Assembly: GCA_013297985.1 (NCBI GenBank)
Contig: JAAFIY010000020.1
Span: 1-43,083, forward strand
DNA: 43,083 nt
Origin: Comamonadaceae bacterium
Lineage (GTDB): Bacteria > Pseudomonadota > Gammaproteobacteria > Burkholderiales > Burkholderiaceae_C
Reading direction: 5' to 3'
Numbering within the stretch: the first letter of the stretch is position 1; each line of letters starts with the position of its first letter. Both the position numbers and the translations under genes were made by a program. The notes beneath the pieces were generated by a model, which was not told where the DNA came from, searched no databases, and saw only the letters and a list, made by a program, of their open reading frames with translations. Positions 23,555-33,006 of the stretch are shown piece by piece.

Positions 23555-25879
23555 TTAGAACCGGCTGCTCAGGGTGAGCTGCACCAGCCGCCCCGCGCCC
23601 GGTACGTAGTGGCCGCGATACAGCGCATCGGCGTAGTACTTGTCGGTGAGGTTGCTGATGTTCAAGCGCAGGCTGGTGGCGGCGTTCACGGTGTATTCAA
23701 GCAGTGCATCGGCCGTGGCGAAACCGGGCGCTTCCCAAGCGGGCGCGGTGACGTCGGCGGGCGATTGGCGAGCGCGGAAATTGATACCGCCGCCCAGACG
23801 CCAGTGGCTGCTGAGCTGGTAGGTGCTCCACACCGTGCCGCTGTGGCGGGGGCTTAAGCCAGGGCGATCGCCCACCCGATTGCCCACGGTGGTGGCGGTG
23901 GACGCGGCGCGGTCCACCCGCGCAATGGGCATCCACACATACGACGCATACACCTCCCACAGGGGCGTGATACGCCCGGCCACGTCTAGCTCAACACCTG
24001 CGCTGTGCCGCTGGCCTGACAGCAATAGCCGGGTGGCGGCGGTGTCGGGGTCGGTATTGCGTTCATTGAGCTTGGTGGTGCGAAAGACTGCGAATCGGGT
24101 GGACACGCGCTTGTTTGCTGATTCGATGCGCCCGCCGAGTTCGATGTTGCGGCTTTGTTCGGGCGGGGTGTTGGCGCTGAGGGCGTTGTACGAATAGGTG
24201 TCGCCCGAGGTGTTGAACGAGGTGCCCCACGCGAAGTGAAGCGAATGCCGATCGGTGGGCTGCCACAGCGCGCCTAAGCGCTGGCTCCAATCTGAAATGG
24301 TCTGGCTGTAGCTGACCTGCGCAATCGGTTGCGCGGCGTTGGCCGGCAAGTTGAACTGGGTGTAGTTGCCGCGCATTTGGTCATAGCGCACGCCACCTAG
24401 GAGCTTGATGGTGGGGGTGATGTGTACCAAGTCTTGGGCATACACGCCCACGGCGGTGTTTTCAAAGCGCGACGCATCGCGCAGATTGCGCAGCCCTTCG
24501 TCGATGCTGGGGCCCACGCCGCTGTCACTGGCAGCGCCCAAGTTGGTGGGCGGTTTAACGGGCACCACGCCGCCTTGCGCAGCGGTAAACGGTGTCTGCA
24601 CGTTCTTGCGTTCACGCGCCAAGTCAATACCGGTGAGCACTTCATGTTTGAAGCCCCAGGCACTGAACTTGGCGCTGAAATCACTTTGCACTTGCGCCGT
24701 TTGCACCTGTTGAATCTTGAGGTTGGTGCCGCGCGTCAATACGGTGTTGGCCGATAGGTTGGCGATGTCCACCGCTTGAGGATTGGTGACAGCGCCGGTG
24801 GTGGGCGCAAAGCGAATGGCGCTGGCGCGCAGGTCGCGGTTGTAGTCGCCTAAGCGCACTTGGGTGACGAGTTCCACCTCGCGGCTGAAGCGGTGGGTGT
24901 GGCGCAGGCCTGCCACGCTAGCTTGGCCGTGGTTGCGGTCACTGCCCATGCCGTAGTAGCCGGTAGGCGCCAGGCCCGGAATCAGCGTGGTGCTGGCCGA
25001 GCTGTCGCTGGCGCGCGGCCGAATCCAGGGCAGGCCGTAGTTGATGCCGTTGCGGTTGTCTAGGCTGAGCAGGTCGATTTGGAATTCATTGCGCTCGCCC
25101 ACCCCGGTGCGCCAGCTGAGCGCGCCGCCGCTTTTGTCAATCGTGCTGCCAGCGCCGTTGTTGTTGGCGCGGTTGGCCATCAGGTTGATGCGCAGCGCGC
25201 TGGAGTCGCCAAGCTTCCAGTTGAAATCACCCGTTACGCGGCGGTAGGTGTGGCTGCCCAGGGTCAGGTCCACTTGGTGTTCATCGATCAGCTGCGGCGT
25301 CTTGCTGACTTGGTTGACCACACCGCCAGTAGAGCCACGGCCAAAGAGCATCGAGGCCGAGCCGCGCAGAACTTCCACCCGATCCAACCAAAAGGTGTCG
25401 CGGTCGTAAAAAGCGGGATCGCGCAGGCCGTTCAAGTAAATGTCGCCCGTGGTGGCCAGTGAATAGCCGCGCAGGCGGATGTCTTCTTCGCCGCCTTCGG
25501 CCGCCTGAAAGGTGATGCCTGCGGTGTTGCGCAGCGCGTCTTTTAGGGTGTCTAGATTGCGCTCGTCCATGAGCTTTTCAGTGACCACGGTGATGGATTG
25601 CGGCACGTCGCGCAGCGCTTGGTTGCCTTTGCCCACCGTGGTGGTGGTCGCGCGCAAGCTGTCTTTGCCCTGGGGGGTGTCTGCCGACTCGGTGACGGTG
25701 ACGGCTTTGAGGGAGCGCGTTGGCTCAGCACCTGGCACCGGGGCTGGCGACTGCGCCCAAGCCTGACAACCGGCGGCCAGAAGCAGGGCGCCCAGGGGCA
25801 GCACGGCAGGGTGGGTGTGGGCTGGGGCGTCCGCTGCGGGGCTTTCAGAGACAAGCGGGGCGCGGTAAGGAATCTGCAT
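23555..25879 (-). CDS. TonB-dependent catecholate-type siderophore receptor
   Basis: 774 residues. The signal peptide has an unusually long N-region with few positive charges, then a hydrophobic core (LPLGALLLAAGCQAWAQS, probable cut after AWA). A TonB box-like AVTVTES follows, then the plug (RDVPQSITVVTEKLMDERN, GGEEDIRLRGYS, FWLDRVEVLRGSASMLFGRG, GGVVNQVSKTP) and a 22-strand barrel ending in LVQLTLSSRF with the terminal Phe needed for barrel assembly. It is closest in look to the Fiu/FhuE-like siderophore receptor group that pairs with PiuC dioxygenases. It lacks an N-terminal signalling domain, so no FecIR-type control is expected. A Fur-box-like palindrome lies about 120 nt upstream. The ligand cannot be read from sequence. 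Confidence 0.93.
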   Translation of the reverse strand: MQIPYRAPLVSESPAADAPAHTHPAVLPLGALLLAAGCQAWAQSPAPVPGAEPTRSLKAVTVTESADTPQGKDSLRATTTTVGKGNQALRDVPQSITVVTEKLMDERNLDTLKDALRNTAGITFQAAEGGEEDIRLRGYSLATTGDIYLNGLRDPAFYDRDTFWLDRVEVLRGSASMLFGRGSTGGVVNQVSKTPQLIDEHQVDLTLGSHTYRRVTGDFNWKLGDSSALRINLMANRANNNGAGSTIDKSGGALSWRTGVGERNEFQIDLLSLDNRNGINYGLPWIRPRASDSSASTTLIPGLAPTGYYGMGSDRNHGQASVAGLRHTHRFSREVELVTQVRLGDYNRDLRASAIRFAPTTGAVTNPQAVDIANLSANTVLTRGTNLKIQQVQTAQVQSDFSAKFSAWGFKHEVLTGIDLARERKNVQTPFTAAQGGVVPVKPPTNLGAASDSGVGPSIDEGLRNLRDASRFENTAVGVYAQDLVHITPTIKLLGGVRYDQMRGNYTQFNLPANAAQPIAQVSYSQTISDWSQRLGALWQPTDRHSLHFAWGTSFNTSGDTYSYNALSANTPPEQSRNIELGGRIESANKRVSTRFAVFRTTKLNERNTDPDTAATRLLLSGQRHSAGVELDVAGRITPLWEVYASYVWMPIARVDRAASTATTVGNRVGDRPGLSPRHSGTVWSTYQLSSHWRLGGGINFRARQSPADVTAPAWEAPGFATADALLEYTVNAATSLRLNISNLTDKYYADALYRGHYVPGAGRLVQLTLSSRF

Positions 25880-26000
25880 GGTTTTTTGGCGAATGGCTGG
25901 AACAACACGAGCGAGATCCCCCTGGGTGGCCCGACGCTCTCACCGACGAGCGCGGGGCAACGGAGCCTATGGGCTTGCGAATCTCAGGGTTGAGTGTATT

Positions 26001-26025
26001 GCAAATGCGAGTGATTCGTATTTGC
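26001..26025 (-). promoter_or_regulatory. Fur-box-like palindrome upstream of the siderophore receptor
   Basis: A 25 bp near-perfect palindrome with outer arms GCAAAT / ATTTGC and inner GCGA..TCGT, matching the Fur-type pattern GCAAATGAGAAT / ATTCTCATTTGC at most positions. It lies 122 nt before the receptor start at 25879. TACACT (25998-25993 on the minus strand) may be a weak -10; the -35 is unclear. It resembles the box inside the oxidase gene (21724-21746), supporting joint iron control. Confidence 0.75.
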
Positions 26026-26161
26026 TTAATTGGAGAGATGGTGGGTTCCGCGAGTTTTCGCCCTAGCGCAGACGATGTGCTGTGGCCGTAGCCGCCCGGC
26101 GGCCAAGGCAGCAAGCCGCGCGGCGTTTTGGGGCTATTCCGGCGTCTCTACGCCAGAACGT

Positions 26162-26220
26162 GCTACATATTCAATAGCAAGCGAGCGCTGCGCAAGCGCC
26201 CGCGCCTTGGCTGCGGGCGC
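26162..26220. repeat. Dispersed paired-hairpin repeat, copy D, after bfr
   Basis: Read on the minus strand: GCTAT TGAATAT GTAGC (26178-26162), preceded by a GC-rich hairpin and by GCGCCCGC (about 26197-26204) / GCGGGCGC (26213-26220). The block directly follows the bfr stop at 26222 and may act as its terminator. The 17 bp core differs from the copy at 39915 mainly in the spacer. Confidence 0.55.
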
Positions 26221-26221
26221 C

Positions 26222-26698
26222 CTAGCTGGCGTCGTCCATTTGGCTTTGCAGGTAGTTCTGCAAGCCCACTTTCTCGATCAGCTCCAGCTGCATTTCCAGA
26301 AAGTCGATGTGCTCTTCGGTATCTTGCAGGATGCTCTCCAACAGCTCGCGCGACACGTAGTCACGCTTGGCTTCGCACTCGGCGATACCTGCTTTGATGG
26401 TGGCTTGGGCGCCACGCTCGCTGGTCAGATCGCACTTCAGCACCTCGGGCACGCTTTCGCCCACCAGCAGCTTGCCCAAGTCCTGCAAATTGGGCAGGCC
26501 GTCGAGCATGAAGATGCGGTCCATCAACTGATCAGCGTGCTTCATTTCGCCGATGGACTCTTCGTACTCTTTCTTCGCCAGCTTGCCAAAGCCCCAGTGC
26601 TTCAGCATGCGGTAGTGCAAGAAATACTGGTTGATGGCTGTCAGCTCATTCTTGAGCTGGGCTTGCAGGTGGGTGATGACAGTGGGGTCGCCTTGCAT
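26222..26698 (-). CDS. bfr: Bacterioferritin
   Basis: 158 residues from the ATG at 26698 (MQGDPTVITHLQ), the standard Bfr start and length; the frame is open 21 codons upstream but without similarity. Ferroxidase ligands Glu18, Glu51 and His54, the conserved Tyr25, and the haem-ligand Met52 (IGEMKHADQLMDRIFMLDG) are all in canonical positions. It forms 24-mer shells that store iron as ferric mineral. No Fur-type box was seen upstream, in contrast to the uptake genes on the same strand. Bfd, the protein that releases its iron, is encoded at 21379-21621. Confidence 0.97.
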   Translation of the reverse strand: MQGDPTVITHLQAQLKNELTAINQYFLHYRMLKHWGFGKLAKKEYEESIGEMKHADQLMDRIFMLDGLPNLQDLGKLLVGESVPEVLKCDLTSERGAQATIKAGIAECEAKRDYVSRELLESILQDTEEHIDFLEMQLELIEKVGLQNYLQSQMDDAS

Positions 26699-26782
26699 GG
26701 GAGTATCCAGAGAATAGAGATCCATACCGTACGTTAGCGCATCTCCGATCTGGTCAGCCACAACCCCAAAGACGGTGGGCCT

Positions 26783-27973
26783 TCACAGCTCGCGCAATAC
26801 CTGCGTCAGGTGGGCCAGATCAGACGCGTCGTTGTAGACATGGGGCGACACGCGCAAAGCCTGCCCGCGCACCGACACCACGATCTTTCGCTCGGCCAGG
26901 GCCTGCTTGACGGCTTGGGGCTGCAAACGGGCAGGCAGCTTGATGCCAAAGATGTTGGCAGCGCGATCATCCTCATCGGCCACATCAAACCCGGCGGCGC
27001 AAAGCGCTTCAACACAAACGCTTTCAATACCCAGCAGATATCGCCGGATTTGCGCCGGTTGCCACTGCAGCAAGAGCTGGGTGCAAGCGTCCAGCATGTG
27101 GATCAGCACCGGGGACGCGCGCAAGGCCGTGTCAAACCGTCGCATGTCGGGCGCATAGCCGTCTTGATAGTCCACCAAGGTGGAGAAGTTTTCGCTGCCG
27201 TGGCGCATCAGCCAGCTTTCTTCTAGCGGGCTGCCGTTGGCAAACCGGGGGCCCAGAGCGGCAAACCCCAGACCGTAGTTGCACAGCATGGACTTGTAGC
27301 TGTGCACGATGAGGGCATCCGCGCCAATGGCGGCAAAGTCAATCGGCATGGCCCCAGCCGTTTGGGTGGCGTCCACCACAAACACCGCGCCCACTTCGCG
27401 ACAGCGTGCGCCGATGGCGGCCAGATCAAACAAGGTGCCATCGGTCCAGTGGGCTTGTTCCATGCAGACCAAGGCGGTGTGGGCGCCAATGGCTTGCAAA
27501 ACGGCTGCATTCCACAACTGCGCGCGGCTGGTTTGCCCGCTGCGTCGGGCTGACCAGGGCGCGTGTGGGGCGGGCACGGTTCGAATTTCAAGCCCTAGGT
27601 GGCGCCAATTGCGCCACGGATACACCCCGCTGGGAAACTGCTCGCCCAGCACCAGCACATGGGCGCCAGGCCGCTTTGCCATATCGGCTTGCAGCTGTTT
27701 GGCCACCATGGCCATGCCGTACGACACGGTGGGGATAAAGCACACGGCTTGTGTCGGCGCATTGACCAGTGCGGCGCATTGGCCGCGCACCCGATCGGCG
27801 TGGGTAAAGAAGTCCGCTGGTTCAATACCTACCGGAAAGGCCCGAGCCGCTAGTGCCCGAGCGCCCGCCTGCTGCGCGGCCACGGGCAAGGGACCCATGT
27901 AGGCGCTGTTCAGGTACACATACCCTTCGCCGTTGGGGTCTAAGGTGAAGTGGTCGCGTTGGCAGGTCAGCAT
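26783..27973 (-). CDS. Class-V aminotransferase-fold PLP enzyme, function unknown
   Basis: 396 residues from the ATG at 27973 (MLTCQRDHFTL); a TTG one codon earlier is less likely. It is a fold-type I PLP enzyme of the cysteine desulfurase / selenocysteine lyase / isopenicillin-N epimerase group: YLNSAYMGPLP at the N-terminus, FIPTVSYGMAMVAKQL, VFVVDATQTAGAMPIDFAAIGADAL, and the PLP-binding Lys in IVHSYKSML. A catalytic Cys loop like that of NifS/IscS is not evident, so a true cysteine desulfurase is not supported. It lies 84 nt upstream of bfr on the same strand and could share a transcript with it. The substrate is unknown. Confidence 0.82.
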   Translation of the reverse strand: MLTCQRDHFTLDPNGEGYVYLNSAYMGPLPVAAQQAGARALAARAFPVGIEPADFFTHADRVRGQCAALVNAPTQAVCFIPTVSYGMAMVAKQLQADMAKRPGAHVLVLGEQFPSGVYPWRNWRHLGLEIRTVPAPHAPWSARRSGQTSRAQLWNAAVLQAIGAHTALVCMEQAHWTDGTLFDLAAIGARCREVGAVFVVDATQTAGAMPIDFAAIGADALIVHSYKSMLCNYGLGFAALGPRFANGSPLEESWLMRHGSENFSTLVDYQDGYAPDMRRFDTALRASPVLIHMLDACTQLLLQWQPAQIRRYLLGIESVCVEALCAAGFDVADEDDRAANIFGIKLPARLQPQAVKQALAERKIVVSVRGQALRVSPHVYNDASDLAHLTQVLREL

Positions 27974-28052
27974 CAAAAAAAGCGAGTTCGCAAACAGGAA
28001 GCCCGAGTGTGCCGCGCCGACTGCCGCACAAACTGCCGCAAATAGGGCGGAT

Positions 28053-28092
28053 TCAGCGCTATCTAGGTAGCTTGTGCTGCAGCACCAAGCGC
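28053..28092. repeat. Palindromic stretch between ppsR and the PLP-enzyme gene
   Basis: A region with AGCGCT at both ends, GCTAT/GTAGC-like arms and a GTGCTGCAGCAC-type palindrome in the middle. It resembles the dispersed hairpin family but its spacing (14 bp core) differs. It may be a terminator-like structure after ppsR; there is no clear T-run. Confidence 0.3.
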
Positions 28093-28125
28093 TGCCGCTG
28101 CGCTGAACCCGCCTGGGGTGGGCGC

Positions 28126-28959
28126 TCAGTACACCAGTCGCTGCGGCTGGATTTCTTGCAAGATGGTGGTGGCGATCTCTTCGATGCTTTTGGTGGTGGT
28201 GGACAGCCAGCGGATGCCCGCGCGGCGCATCATGGCTTCGGCCTCGGCTACCTCCATGCGGCAGTTGTCCAGGGCGGCGTAGCGGCTGTCGGGGCGGCGC
28301 TCGTGGCGGATTTCGGCAAGGCGCTCGGGCGCAATCGACAAGCCGAATAACTTGGACTTGTGCGCTGCCAGCGCAGGCGGCAAATGCTGGCGCTCAAAGT
28401 CTTCGGGGATCAGCGGATAGTTGCTGGCTTTCAAGCCATATTGCATGGCTAAGTACAGGCTGGTGGGCGTTTTGCCGCTGCGGCTGACGCCAATCAAGAT
28501 GACGTCAGAACGCTCCAAATCTTTGTTGCTCTGCCCGTCGTCATGGGCCAAGCTGAAGTTGATGGCCTCAATTCGATCGTGGTAGGCCTGCGATTTAGAC
28601 GCATCACTAAAGCGGCCCACTCGGTGGTTGCTTTTGAGACCCAGTTCACGCTCGAGCGGCTGCACAAAGGTGCTGAACATGTCGAGCATCAAAAAACTCT
28701 GACCGTCTTCGCTGGCTCGGTACAACACTGACAGCACCTCGGCGTTCACGAGCGTCGTGAACACAATCGGCCGCTTGCCTTCGACGGCAGCCGTGTGCTG
28801 AATTTGCCGCAGCGCTTGGTGTGCCTTGTCCACCGTATCCACAAATGGCAGGCGAACATGGCGCGGCTTCATTTCAAACTGCGCCAAGATGGCATTGCCA
28901 AAAGTTTCGGCAGTGATGCCGGTGCCGTCTGAGATGAAAAAGACGCTTCGGTTGGGCAT
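28126..28959 (-). CDS. ppsR: PEP synthase regulatory protein (bifunctional kinase/pyrophosphorylase)
   Basis: 277 residues from the ATG at 28959 (MPNRSVFFISDGTGITAETF), the usual start; the 86-codon upstream extension is low-complexity. DUF299 family: a P-loop-like GVSRSGKTPTSLYLAMQYG (about residues 150-168) and the FVDTVDKAHQALRQI and PLIPEDFERQHLPP segments. The protein phosphorylates PEP synthase on Thr using ADP and reverses this with phosphate, so it turns the enzyme off and on. The divergent position to ppsA (210 nt between the starts) is the usual one and supports the call. Confidence 0.95.
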   Translation of the reverse strand: MPNRSVFFISDGTGITAETFGNAILAQFEMKPRHVRLPFVDTVDKAHQALRQIQHTAAVEGKRPIVFTTLVNAEVLSVLYRASEDGQSFLMLDMFSTFVQPLERELGLKSNHRVGRFSDASKSQAYHDRIEAINFSLAHDDGQSNKDLERSDVILIGVSRSGKTPTSLYLAMQYGLKASNYPLIPEDFERQHLPPALAAHKSKLFGLSIAPERLAEIRHERRPDSRYAALDNCRMEVAEAEAMMRRAGIRWLSTTTKSIEEIATTILQEIQPQRLVY

Positions 28960-29169
28960 GGGCAAACACCTAGAATGGTTGTCAATTATTGATCCCGCTA
29001 TGCGTGCGCTTTTTTCTGTTCTGCCCCCGCCTTTGCCCCCGCTTTTGAATGCGCCGCGCCGCTTGTGCGCGCGGTGCGGGTCGCGCTTGGCGGGGCGTGG
29101 GCCAGCGCGCTGGATGGCTTGCAATGGGCGCACGGGGTCGCACCGGTTTTTCAACCTCGGAGCTTTCCC

Positions 29170-31623
29170 ATGTCTCAACCCCAAGGGGCCGCTGCGGCCC
29201 CGCAAGCCGCGGAGCACCTCACCCCCTTAAGCCTTCAAGGCAAAGCCACCGCCCTGGTGCTGCCGTTTGAGCAGTTGCGCATGGCCGACGTCGAAATCGT
29301 CGGCGGTAAAAACGCCAGTCTGGGCGAGATGATTTCGCAACTCCCTCAGGGCGTAAAGGTGCCCACTGGCTTTGCCACTACCGCTCACGCGTTTCGGCAG
29401 TTTCTGGCGCATGAGGGGCTCGACCAGCGCATTGCCCAGCGTTTGGCTGCACTCGACACTGACAACGTGCGCGATCTGGCCGAAGCAGGCGCGCAGATCC
29501 GGGCCTGGGTGGTGGCACAACCTTTTCCCGCCGCGCTGGATGCAGCGGTGCGCGGCGCTTTCCAGACCTTGAGTGGCGGCAACGTCAGCGCTTCGTTTGC
29601 CGTTCGGTCTTCGGCCACGGCTGAGGATTTGCCCGACGCCTCTTTTGCCGGGCAGCAAGAAACCTTTTTGAATGTGCAGGGCGCGGACGATGTGCTGCAC
29701 AAAATGAAGGAAGTCTTCGCCAGTCTGTACAACGACCGCGCCATCAGCTACCGGGTGCACAAAGGCTTTGCGCATGCCGATGTGGCCCTGTCGGCCGGGG
29801 TGCAGCGCATGGTGCGCTCTGATTTGGGTGCGGCGGGCGTCATGTTCACCCTCGACACCGAATCGGGTTTTGATCAGGTGGTGTTCGTCACGGCCAGCTA
29901 TGGCTTGGGCGAAACCGTGGTGCAAGGCGCGGTGAACCCCGATGAGTTTTACGTGCACAAGCCCATGCTGCGCGCGGGCAAGCAAGCGGTGATCCGGCGC
30001 AATCTGGGCAGCAAGCTGATTCAGATGGTGTTTGCCACTGACGCCGAAAAAGCCGCCAGCGGCAAGCTGGTCAAGACCATTGACGTCCCCGCCGAACAGC
30101 GCAACCGCTACTGCTTGACGCAAGCCGAGGTAGAGCAGCTGGCCCGAGATGCCCTGGTGATTGAGCAGCACTATGGCCGCCCGATGGACATCGAATGGGG
30201 CAAAGACGGCAGCGACGGACAGATCTACATCCTCCAAGCCCGCCCCGAGACAGTGAAGAGCCAAGCCCAAGGCGCGGTCGAGCAGCGCTACACCCTAAAG
30301 GGCCGTGGCCCGGTGTTGGCAGAAGGCCGCGCGATTGGGCAGAAGATCGGCACCGGCCCGGTGCGCCTGGTGCGCGACATCGCTGAAATGGATCGGGTGC
30401 AGCCCGGAGACATCTTGGTGACCGACATGACCGACCCCAATTGGGAGCCGGTCATGAAGCGCGCGAGCGCCATCGTTACCAACCGCGGTGGGCGCACCTG
30501 CCATGCGGCCATCATTGCCCGTGAGTTGGGTATTCCGGCGGTGGTGGGCTGCAGCGATGCCACCAGCCAACTCAAAGAGGGCGCTTTGGTGACAGTCAGC
30601 TGCGCCGAAGGCGATACCGGGCGCGTGTACGACGGCATTTTGGACACTGAGATCTCGGTGGTGGAGCGCGGCAGCATGCCGCCGATTGCCACCAAGATCA
30701 TGATGAACGTGGGCAACCCGCAGTTGGCGTTTGACTTTTGCCAATTGCCCAATGAAGGCGTGGGCCTGGCGCGCTTGGAATTCATCATCAACAACAACAT
30801 TGGTGTGCATCCCAAGGCCATCCTTGACTATCCCAACATCGATGCAGATTTAAAGAAAGCGGTGGAGTCGGTGGCCCGCGGGCATGCCAGCCCCAAAGCC
30901 TTTTATGTGGACAAGGTGGCCGAAGGCGTGGCCACCATCGCTGCGGCGTTTTGGCCCAAGCCGGTCATCGTGCGCTTGAGCGATTTCAAGAGCAATGAAT
31001 ACCGCAAGCTCATTGGCGGCAGCCGCTATGAGCCCGAGGAAGAAAACCCGATGCTTGGCTTTCGGGGTGCCTCGCGCTACATCAGCGCCGAGTTTGCCGA
31101 AGCCTTTGCCATGGAATGCGAAGCCATCCGACGCGTGCGTGGCCAAATGGGTTTAAGCAACGTACAGGTGATGGTGCCCTTTGTGCGCACGCTAGGCCAA
31201 GCGGCCCGTGTCACGCAGTTGCTGGCCGCCCACGGTTTGAAGCGCGGCACCGATGACCTCAAAATCATCATGATGTGTGAGGTGCCCAGCAATGCCATCT
31301 TGGCTGACGACTTCTTGCAGTACTTCGACGGCTTTTCGATTGGCTCTAACGACTTGACCCAACTGACCTTGGGGCTCGATCGTGATTCCGGCCTAGAGCT
31401 GCTGGCCGCCGATTTTGATGAACGCGATCCGGCGGTAAAAGCCATGCTCACCCGGGCCATTCAGGCTTGTTTGCGTGCGGGCAAGTACGTGGGTATTTGT
31501 GGCCAGGGCCCCAGCGACCACCCGGACTTTGCGGCCTGGTTGGCTGATGAGGGCATTGCCAGCATTTCGCTCAACCCCGATTCGGTGGTGCAAACCTGGA
31601 AGCTGCTGGCAGCGCGTGGCTGA
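29170..31623 (+). CDS. ppsA: Phosphoenolpyruvate synthase
   Basis: 817 residues from the ATG at 29170 ([12 protein letters not shown]). An N-terminal extension of about 40 residues precedes the conserved start region [18 protein letters not shown]. Domains in order: PPDK N-terminal/ATP-grasp ([26 protein letters not shown]), the swivelling PEP-utilising domain with the phospho-His in [21 protein letters not shown] (about residue 440), and the TIM-barrel domain ([35 protein letters not shown], the [10 protein letters not shown] Cys). It converts pyruvate, ATP and water to PEP, AMP and phosphate for gluconeogenesis. It is controlled by PpsR, encoded divergently. The leader is about 200 nt and no sure promoter was identified. 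Confidence 0.97.
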   Translation: MSQPQGAAAAPQAAEHLTPLSLQGKATALVLPFEQLRMADVEIVGGKNASLGEMISQLPQGVKVPTGFATTAHAFRQFLAHEGLDQRIAQRLAALDTDNVRDLAEAGAQIRAWVVAQPFPAALDAAVRGAFQTLSGGNVSASFAVRSSATAEDLPDASFAGQQETFLNVQGADDVLHKMKEVFASLYNDRAISYRVHKGFAHADVALSAGVQRMVRSDLGAAGVMFTLDTESGFDQVVFVTASYGLGETVVQGAVNPDEFYVHKPMLRAGKQAVIRRNLGSKLIQMVFATDAEKAASGKLVKTIDVPAEQRNRYCLTQAEVEQLARDALVIEQHYGRPMDIEWGKDGSDGQIYILQARPETVKSQAQGAVEQRYTLKGRGPVLAEGRAIGQKIGTGPVRLVRDIAEMDRVQPGDILVTDMTDPNWEPVMKRASAIVTNRGGRTCHAAIIARELGIPAVVGCSDATSQLKEGALVTVSCAEGDTGRVYDGILDTEISVVERGSMPPIATKIMMNVGNPQLAFDFCQLPNEGVGLARLEFIINNNIGVHPKAILDYPNIDADLKKAVESVARGHASPKAFYVDKVAEGVATIAAAFWPKPVIVRLSDFKSNEYRKLIGGSRYEPEEENPMLGFRGASRYISAEFAEAFAMECEAIRRVRGQMGLSNVQVMVPFVRTLGQAARVTQLLAAHGLKRGTDDLKIIMMCEVPSNAILADDFLQYFDGFSIGSNDLTQLTLGLDRDSGLELLAADFDERDPAVKAMLTRAIQACLRAGKYVGICGQGPSDHPDFAAWLADEGIASISLNPDSVVQTWKLLAARG

Positions 31624-31635
31624 GCAGCCGGTCGC

Positions 31636-31669
31636 GGCGGGCACCGTTCGCCGAACGCCGATGCCCGCC
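31636..31669. terminator. Possible hairpin between ppsA and the solute-binding protein gene
   Basis: GGCGGGCA (31636-31643) pairs with TGCCCGCC (31662-31669), with inner CCG/CGG pairing. It lies between two convergent stop codons (31623 and 31673). No T-run follows on either strand, so termination is uncertain. Confidence 0.35.
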
Positions 31670-31672
31670 CGG

Positions 31673-32686
31673 TTAGAAAAAGATCACGTCGGTGTCGGCA
31701 TCCACCTTGGTGGGTACACCCCAGGTTTCGCGCAGAAAGCGTGAGGCCGGTACTTCTAAGTTGATGCCTTTGGGTGCGATGGGCGACAAGAACCAGCGTT
31801 CGTACATGCGGCGGACTTCGCCGCTTTGGATCAGGGCACGCAACTCGCGATCCACTTCGCGGGTAAAGGTGACATCGTCTTTGCGGTACATCAGCGCCAG
31901 CGGCTCGATGGTGTGGCGCTTGTCCAGCAGCACGAAGTCTTTGGGGCTGGTGTGCTGAGCCCTGAACGCGGCCAGCAAGATGTCGTCTGTGATCCACGCA
32001 TCGGCTTGGCGCGCCACCAGGGCCGCAAAAGCGTCGCTGTTGCTGCCCACGCGCACCGGCACCAAGTTGCGCCCGGTTTCATTGGCCCGGTTGATGATCT
32101 TCTCGCCGGTGGTGCCTGTGGTGACCACCACTTTCTTGCCGCGCAAGTCAGTTAGCGTGGTGGCACCGAGATCAGCGCGGACCAGCACGCCGCCGCCGGC
32201 GATGAACGTGGGCACGCTGAAGTCCACCTGACGCCGCCGTTCGGCTGTGGCGGTGGTGTTGCCGCATTCCAAGTCAATCTTTCCGTCGAGCAGCGAGGGG
32301 ATGCGCTCTGAGGATTTCACCATCACCCAGTTGATGGTCAGGTCGGGCAGCCGCCACTCTTTGCGCAGGTTCTGAACGATGCGCTCGCAAAGCTCAATCG
32401 AATAGCCAATGGGTCGCTTATCGGCGTCCAGGTACGAAAATGGCACAGACGCATCGCGGTAGCCCACCAGGATCGTGCGCGTTTGCCGGATTCGTTCGAG
32501 CGTGCTGGGTGCAACCGCTGCAGGTCGGGCGGCCGACGCGGCGGTGCTGGGCGGGCTAGCGCGGGTTGGGGCCACCGATGGCCCCTGGGATGCCGCCTGG
32601 GCCTGCGCGGATGACGCGGGCCACAGTGCTGCGGCGCTCAATACCAGCGCGGTCATCGTCAAAAACGGGCGCAGACGCATTTGCAT
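31673..32686 (-). CDS. Periplasmic amino-acid-type ABC solute-binding protein
   Basis: 337 residues from the ATG at 32686 (MQMRLRPFLTMTALVLSAA), preceded by AGGAGAG 5 nt away; an ATG two codons in is also possible. The signal peptide ends in SAQAQA. The mature part has SBP_bac_3 features: LERIRQTRTILVGYRDASVPFSYLDADKRPIGYSIELCERIV, GKIDLECGNTTATAERRRQVDFSVPTFIAGGGVLVR and RGKKVVVTTGTTGEKI, like GltI/glutamate-aspartate binding proteins. No permease or ATPase gene is next to it, so it is an orphan here and the transporter must be encoded elsewhere or it serves another role. Three tandem CTGGGTTG units overlap its ribosome-binding region. Confidence 0.9.
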   Translation of the reverse strand: MQMRLRPFLTMTALVLSAAALWPASSAQAQAASQGPSVAPTRASPPSTAASAARPAAVAPSTLERIRQTRTILVGYRDASVPFSYLDADKRPIGYSIELCERIVQNLRKEWRLPDLTINWVMVKSSERIPSLLDGKIDLECGNTTATAERRRQVDFSVPTFIAGGGVLVRADLGATTLTDLRGKKVVVTTGTTGEKIINRANETGRNLVPVRVGSNSDAFAALVARQADAWITDDILLAAFRAQHTSPKDFVLLDKRHTIEPLALMYRKDDVTFTREVDRELRALIQSGEVRRMYERWFLSPIAPKGINLEVPASRFLRETWGVPTKVDADTDVIFF

Positions 32687-32695
32687 GTGGCTCTC

Positions 32696-32719
32696 CTGGG
32701 TTGCTGGGTTGCTGGGTTG
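32696..32719. repeat. Three tandem 8 bp units (CTGGGTTG) at the translation start region
   Basis: CTGGGTTG occurs three times without interruption at 32696-32719, starting at the AGGAGAG ribosome-binding site of the solute-binding protein gene (minus strand). Such a short repeat could change in number by slippage and alter the 5' leader. The effect on expression is not known. Confidence 0.7.
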
Positions 32720-33006
32720 GACGAGGTGAGTGTCCGGCACTATTCATGCGCGGCTGTGCTCCTGGCTCGACAGCAAGGGGCGGATCGCTACCAACGGCCA
32801 TGGGCAACCGGAGTGGGTGCTATCGATCCTGTAGCACATGGGGCGCATGAAGTCTGCTGCTCAAGCACCTAAAGCCCTTAGTCGTATTGGTGTTTTTGAT
32901 CAGGGAATGACCTAGCAAGGTCAACCCGGGTGTGCCCTGCGTTTGTCAGAAATTCGTAAGGCGCTGTCAGGACAGTGCAGGGTTAGCAAAAAGGTAGCTT
33001 CACCGG
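32720..33006. other. Non-coding divergent region of about 290 bp
   Basis: This lies between the solute-binding protein gene (minus) and the small membrane protein gene (plus). It holds one inverted repeat, TGACCT AGCA AGGTCA (32908-32923), and the near-palindrome CTGTCAGGACAG (about 32967-32978). No open frame, RNA gene or clear promoter pair was recognised. Confidence 0.6.
32908..32923. promoter_or_regulatory. TGACCT-4-AGGTCA inverted repeat
   Basis: A perfect 6 bp inverted repeat with a 4 nt spacer about 85 nt upstream of the small membrane protein gene. This geometry suits a dimeric repressor or activator; no family can be named. Confidence 0.35.
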
